Translations under genes and position numbers: made by a program
Assembly: GCF_013213835.1 (NCBI RefSeq)
Contig: NZ_JABSSU010000004.1
Location: 1 to 64,000 of the forward strand
Direction: 5' to 3'
Origin: Winogradskyella sp.
GTDB taxonomy: Bacteria; Bacteroidota; Bacteroidia; Flavobacteriales; Flavobacteriaceae
DNA: 64,000 nucleotides
The notes under the pieces: generated by a model
Databases searched by the model: none
What the model was told of the DNA's origin: nothing
What the model saw: the letters and a program-made list of their open reading frames with translations, nothing else
Shown: positions 61,136 through 64,000 of the stretch, one piece after another
Numbering within the stretch: the first letter of the stretch is position 1
Layout: each line of letters opens with the position of its first letter

Positions 61136-62317
61136 ATGAAATTCCTTAAAAAACTACTCAAATTTTTGGTCATCTTCGTCGGCCTACTGGTTGTTGTACT
61201 TTATATCACAGATACGGATTATCTACTAAAAGCTGTAAGAACAATATACATGAAAGGTCATACAACCGCTTATTTAGAAGATTACAAGGAATTTGATAAT
61301 CAAACAATAGCAGCAAGTGACAATCCTCAACCTTGGTCTAATCATAGAGATTATAATTCAGTTGAATTAACTGAAAGACTAGAAAAAGCACATAAAGATT
61401 GGGGAACTATTGCTTACGTTATTATCAAAAATGATAGTATATGGCATGAAAGCTATTACGATGGGTTTAATGAAGATTCACAATCCAACTCATTTTCTAT
61501 GGCAAAAAGCTATGTAACTGGTTTAATGTTTAAAGCCATTCAAGAAGGTTATATTAAAAGTTTAGAACAACCTGTTTGTGATTTTTTACCAGCATTTTGT
61601 GATGGAAAAGCTGCAAAAATGACGGTTGGTGATTTATCCTCTATGGCGTCAGGTACCAATTGGGATGAAGCCTATTACTCGCCATTATCAATTACAACGC
61701 GTGCTTATTTTGATGATGATTTAGCTAAGGTTATCAATGGCTTAAAAATGGGTTGGGATGAAAATGGTGATGAAATTGACCCAGGATAAGCTTTTAAATA
61801 TGCTAGTGGTGATACACAAATGTTAGCTATGGTAATTGAAAAAGCAACGAGCAAAAAACTATACACCTATTTTGAAGAAAGCTTTTGGAAACCTCTAGGT
61901 AGTGAAAATGAAACATTATGGCAAGTAGATAGCGAAGATCATGATTTGGTTAAAGCCTACTGCTGTATTGCAAGTAATGCTAAAGATTTTGCGAGATATG
62001 GAAAGCTGCATAAGGACTATGGTAAATGGAACGGTCAACAAATACTAGACTCTGCTTTTGTGGCTAAATCCATCACACCAAGATTTCCTGAAAGTCCTGA
62101 ATATGGATATGGCTGGTGGATGAAAGATGTGCTTGGTAAAAACTTTAAAATGATGCGTGGTCACCTTGGTCAATATGTCATTATTCAACCTGAGGATAAT
62201 ATCATCATAGTTCGTTTAGGTCATCAAAAAGCACCAGATTCAGGAAAACCGGTATTTACAAGCGATATCGATTTATACATTGAAGAGGCCTATAAAATGC
62301 TGAATAACAAATCATAA
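61136..62317 (+). pseudogene. Serine hydrolase (beta-lactamase class C-like) interrupted by an in-frame stop
   Basis: Frame 61136-61789 and frame 61820-62317 are the same frame, separated by one TAA at 61787-61789. Together they form a 393-codon beta-lactamase-related protein: an N-terminal membrane anchor (KFLVIFVGLLVVVLYI), the catalytic SxxK as SMAKSYV, GDLSSMASGTNWDE, then after the stop AFKYASGDTQMLAMVIEKATSKKLYTYFEESFW, YGYGWWMKDV and the final HLGQY. The stop falls just before AFKYASGDTQ, a place where the family reads straight through. Either a recent nonsense mutation, a base-calling error, or (less likely) readthrough. Everything else is intact. Confidence 0.85.
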
Positions 62318-62321
62318 GATT

Positions 62322-62350
62322 TTTGATTAAGTTTTATTTTCCTACATTTA
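62322..62350 (+). promoter_or_regulatory. Promoter of the exonuclease gene
   Basis: TTTG (62322-62325), 17 bp, TACATTTA (62343-62350), close to the Bacteroidetes consensus (last base A instead of G), 24 bp before the ATG at 62375. Confidence 0.45.
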
Positions 62351-62374
62351 TGAGATCATAAACAATAACGATTC

Positions 62375-63091
62375 ATGATTTCAAAACTCAATCTCGAAAA
62401 CATCTTATTTCTAGATATTGAAACAGTTCCTGAAACTGAAAATTTCTCAGATTTAGATGCCACAAAACAAGAGCTTTGGGAAGCAAAATCTCGTTACCAG
62501 CGTAAAGACGAGTTTACACCAGAAGAGTTTTACGATAGAGCCGGCATTTGGGCAGAATTTGGTAAAATTGTTTGTATCTCTGTTGGCTACTTTTCCAATG
62601 CATCAAGTGAACCAAGACAGTTTAGAGTAACTTCTTTTTTTGGTGATGAAATAACGATTTTAAAGGACTTCAAAAATCTTTTGATTTCTCACTTCAGCCA
62701 AGCTAAACACTTGCTTTGTGCACATAACGGTAAAGAATTTGATTTTCCATATATCGCAAGGAGAATGATTATTCATAATATAGAATTACCTTATAAACTT
62801 AATTTATTTGGTAAGAAACCTTGGGAAGTGCCTCATCTTGACACTTTAGAACTATGGAAATTCGGCGATTATAAAACCTATACTTCTCTTAAACTTTTAA
62901 CTAATGTACTTGGCATTCCTTCACCAAAAGATGATATTGATGGTAGCGAAGTTTATAGCGTATATTACCAAGACAATAACATTGACAGAATTATAACATA
63001 TTGCGAAAAAGATACAATTGCTGTGGCTCAAATACTTCTTAGACTTCGTGGTGATGATTTACTAAATGACGATGAGATTCTACATATTTAA
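62375..63091 (+). CDS. 3'-5' exonuclease (RNase H-like, PolB exonuclease type)
   Basis: 238 residues of the DEDD exonuclease fold. Motif I is ILFLDIETVPE (Asp, Glu), motif II HLLCAHNGKEFDFPYIARRM (Asp), motif III near the C-terminus RIITYCEKDTIAVAQILLRL (Asp). It resembles the stand-alone PolB-like 3'-5' exonucleases. Probably processes DNA ends. It has its own promoter-like elements and follows the broken hydrolase gene by 57 bp. Confidence 0.85.
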   Translation: MISKLNLENILFLDIETVPETENFSDLDATKQELWEAKSRYQRKDEFTPEEFYDRAGIWAEFGKIVCISVGYFSNASSEPRQFRVTSFFGDEITILKDFKNLLISHFSQAKHLLCAHNGKEFDFPYIARRMIIHNIELPYKLNLFGKKPWEVPHLDTLELWKFGDYKTYTSLKLLTNVLGIPSPKDDIDGSEVYSVYYQDNNIDRIITYCEKDTIAVAQILLRLRGDDLLNDDEILHI

Positions 63092-63183
63092 TAACCATCA
63101 TTACGAATGTTAGTTAAGTAATCTTATACTTATATAGTATGGCTCTTTTAATCATTGAGATTCCAACCTTCGCAGAAATTACA

Positions 63184-63216
63184 TATAAAAAAAGCCCAGA
63201 TATAAAATCTGAGCTC
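63184..63216 (-). terminator. Terminator of the type IX-secreted protein gene
   Basis: Minus strand: AGCTCAGAT, loop TTTAT, ATCTGGGCT (one mismatch), then a run of seven T. It starts 28 bp after the stop of the gene to the right. Confidence 0.8.
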
Positions 63217-63243
63217 TTCATCATAAATAAAGTTAGTTAAGAT

Positions 63244-64000
63244 TTATTTTATCACAACTTTCTGTGTTTTAGAATGATTAGTATTAGATAATTCAATTAA
63301 ATAAATGCCCTTAGAATAGTTAGCCGTATCAATTGCATGTCTTAGGTTTGAGGCTGAAAGCTCTGTGCTGTAAATCGCTCTACCTTGTACATCATACAAC
63401 TTAAACTGCGTATCATTATGTAATTGTCCTTTCACGACTATTTGGTTTCGATTGTTATCCGAATACACCTCAACGGTTTCTAGACTTTCTTCTCTATCTG
63501 ATAAGGTAGTTTGTGCAAAAACTAAATAAAAACGTCCTGAACCTGACAAGTCTGCATCCGCAATGAAAGTATAATCAGTAGTATTTAATAAAGTAAATGT
63601 GTTTGTCTGTGTATCTTCAAGATAAATATCGTGATCTAAGTTGTTAGCTTCCATACTAATGGTTACTTGCTGACCTTGAGATAAATTAATTCCTAAAGGA
63701 ATAGTTGTAGTACTCTCAATATCACTTGAGCTAATAGCCTGAATTGCCACATCTATATCTAAATCACCTGAAGCTAGTTTGGTAAAAATTGAATAACCCG
63801 AAGGCGCGCCATTAAAATGCTCAGCATCGTATCCAACATCTAGACCAAGTGTGGTGTTTTCATTAAAATATAAGTCAGTACTAAATGATTCAGAATCTGA
63901 AGTCATTGTTATTATAGCATTAGATAAAGTATTATCATTTCTTCCAGATATAAAATCATCTGAATTACCAGTAGCTCTCATTTCCGGTGTAAAATTGATA
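63244..64000 (-). CDS. Type IX-secreted protein with C-terminal sorting domain (partial, 5' end outside window)
   Basis: The frame stays open to the right edge, so at least 251 residues are present and the N-terminus is missing. The end is a type A sorting domain of the type IX secretion system: VEVYSDNNRNQIVVKGQLHNDTQFKLYDVQGRAIYSTEL, then SKGIYLIELSN and QKVVIK. The domain before it (about 150 residues) is beta-rich with phrases such as TTTIPLGINLSQGQQVTISMEANNLDHDIYLEDTQTNTFTLL, common in surface-exposed Bacteroidetes proteins. Its passenger function cannot be told from this part. Confidence 0.85.
   Translation of the reverse strand, partial: INFTPEMRATGNSDDFISGRNDNTLSNAIITMTSDSESFSTDLYFNENTTLGLDVGYDAEHFNGAPSGYSIFTKLASGDLDIDVAIQAISSSDIESTTTIPLGINLSQGQQVTISMEANNLDHDIYLEDTQTNTFTLLNTTDYTFIADADLSGSGRFYLVFAQTTLSDREESLETVEVYSDNNRNQIVVKGQLHNDTQFKLYDVQGRAIYSTELSASNLRHAIDTANYSKGIYLIELSNTNHSKTQKVVIK

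Noticed and set aside
1-64000. CRISPR array, prophage or defence island
   Set aside because: No regularly spaced repeats, phage genes or known defence genes were found anywhere in the window.

Overview
The window is chromosomal DNA from a member of the Flavobacteriaceae (Bacteroidetes). Evidence: AT-rich composition, the TAnnTTTG type of -7 promoter box before many genes, no Shine-Dalgarno sequences, a type IX secretion C-terminal domain, a GLPGLI-family protein, a CzcA-TolC fusion and a HemC-HemD fusion. Almost every base belongs to a recognisable gene. No prophage, insertion sequence, CRISPR array or rRNA was found. One tRNA (Asn, GUU) is present.

Layout. 1-2593: the end of a [NiFe]-hydrogenase maturation cluster (hypD 3' end, hypE, an NHL-repeat gene), visibly richer in GC than its surroundings. 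2594-6740: an AT-rich block (erythromycin-esterase-like protein, CPBP protease, LytS/LytTR-type two-component pair). It is bracketed by the 3' end of the NHL gene and a degenerate second copy of that end, so it looks inserted. 6815-7501: a nickel-transporter-like gene that probably belonged beside the hyp genes. 7653-15602: housekeeping genes (short SSB, CBS protein, threonine dehydrogenase, CHAP amidase, tRNA-Asn, RseP, SCO). 15758-29184: metal traffic, comprising feoA-feoB with two tiny membrane genes, a CzcA-TolC/CzcB efflux system, and a TonB receptor-thioredoxin-DtxR regulator-ZIP operon with a palindromic operator. 29275-36790: a J-domain protein, bacilliredoxin, acyltransferase, HD protein, AraC regulator, a possible small RNA, crotonase and an NtrY-like kinase.

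36907-55075: haem biosynthesis split between two divergent groups. On the minus strand are hemH-MATE-BNR protein-hemJ. On the plus strand are hemA-hemCD-hemE-EI24 protein-GNAT-hemF-hemB. A TraB/GumN protein and an AraC regulator lie between them. With hemF (oxygen dependent) and hemJ, the whole route from glutamyl-tRNA to protohaem is here except glutamate-1-semialdehyde aminomutase (hemL).

55072-58930: a GLPGLI protein, an envelope-type histidine kinase/OmpR-type regulator pair and a secreted coiled-coil protein. Two promoters here carry the same direct repeat GGTTAA-N5-GGTTAA at exactly the same distance (37 bp) from the -7 box. One lies before a 28-codon ORF upstream of the kinase, the other before the coiled-coil gene. 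This looks like a self-controlled stress regulon and is the most interesting signal in the window. 58998-64000: a CNNM/CBS transporter whose start codon lies in a long hairpin, Ogt, a DUF4442 protein, a serine hydrolase broken by one in-frame stop, a 3'-5' exonuclease, and the C-terminal part of a type IX-secreted protein.

All functions come from reading the translated sequences and motifs; no database search was run.
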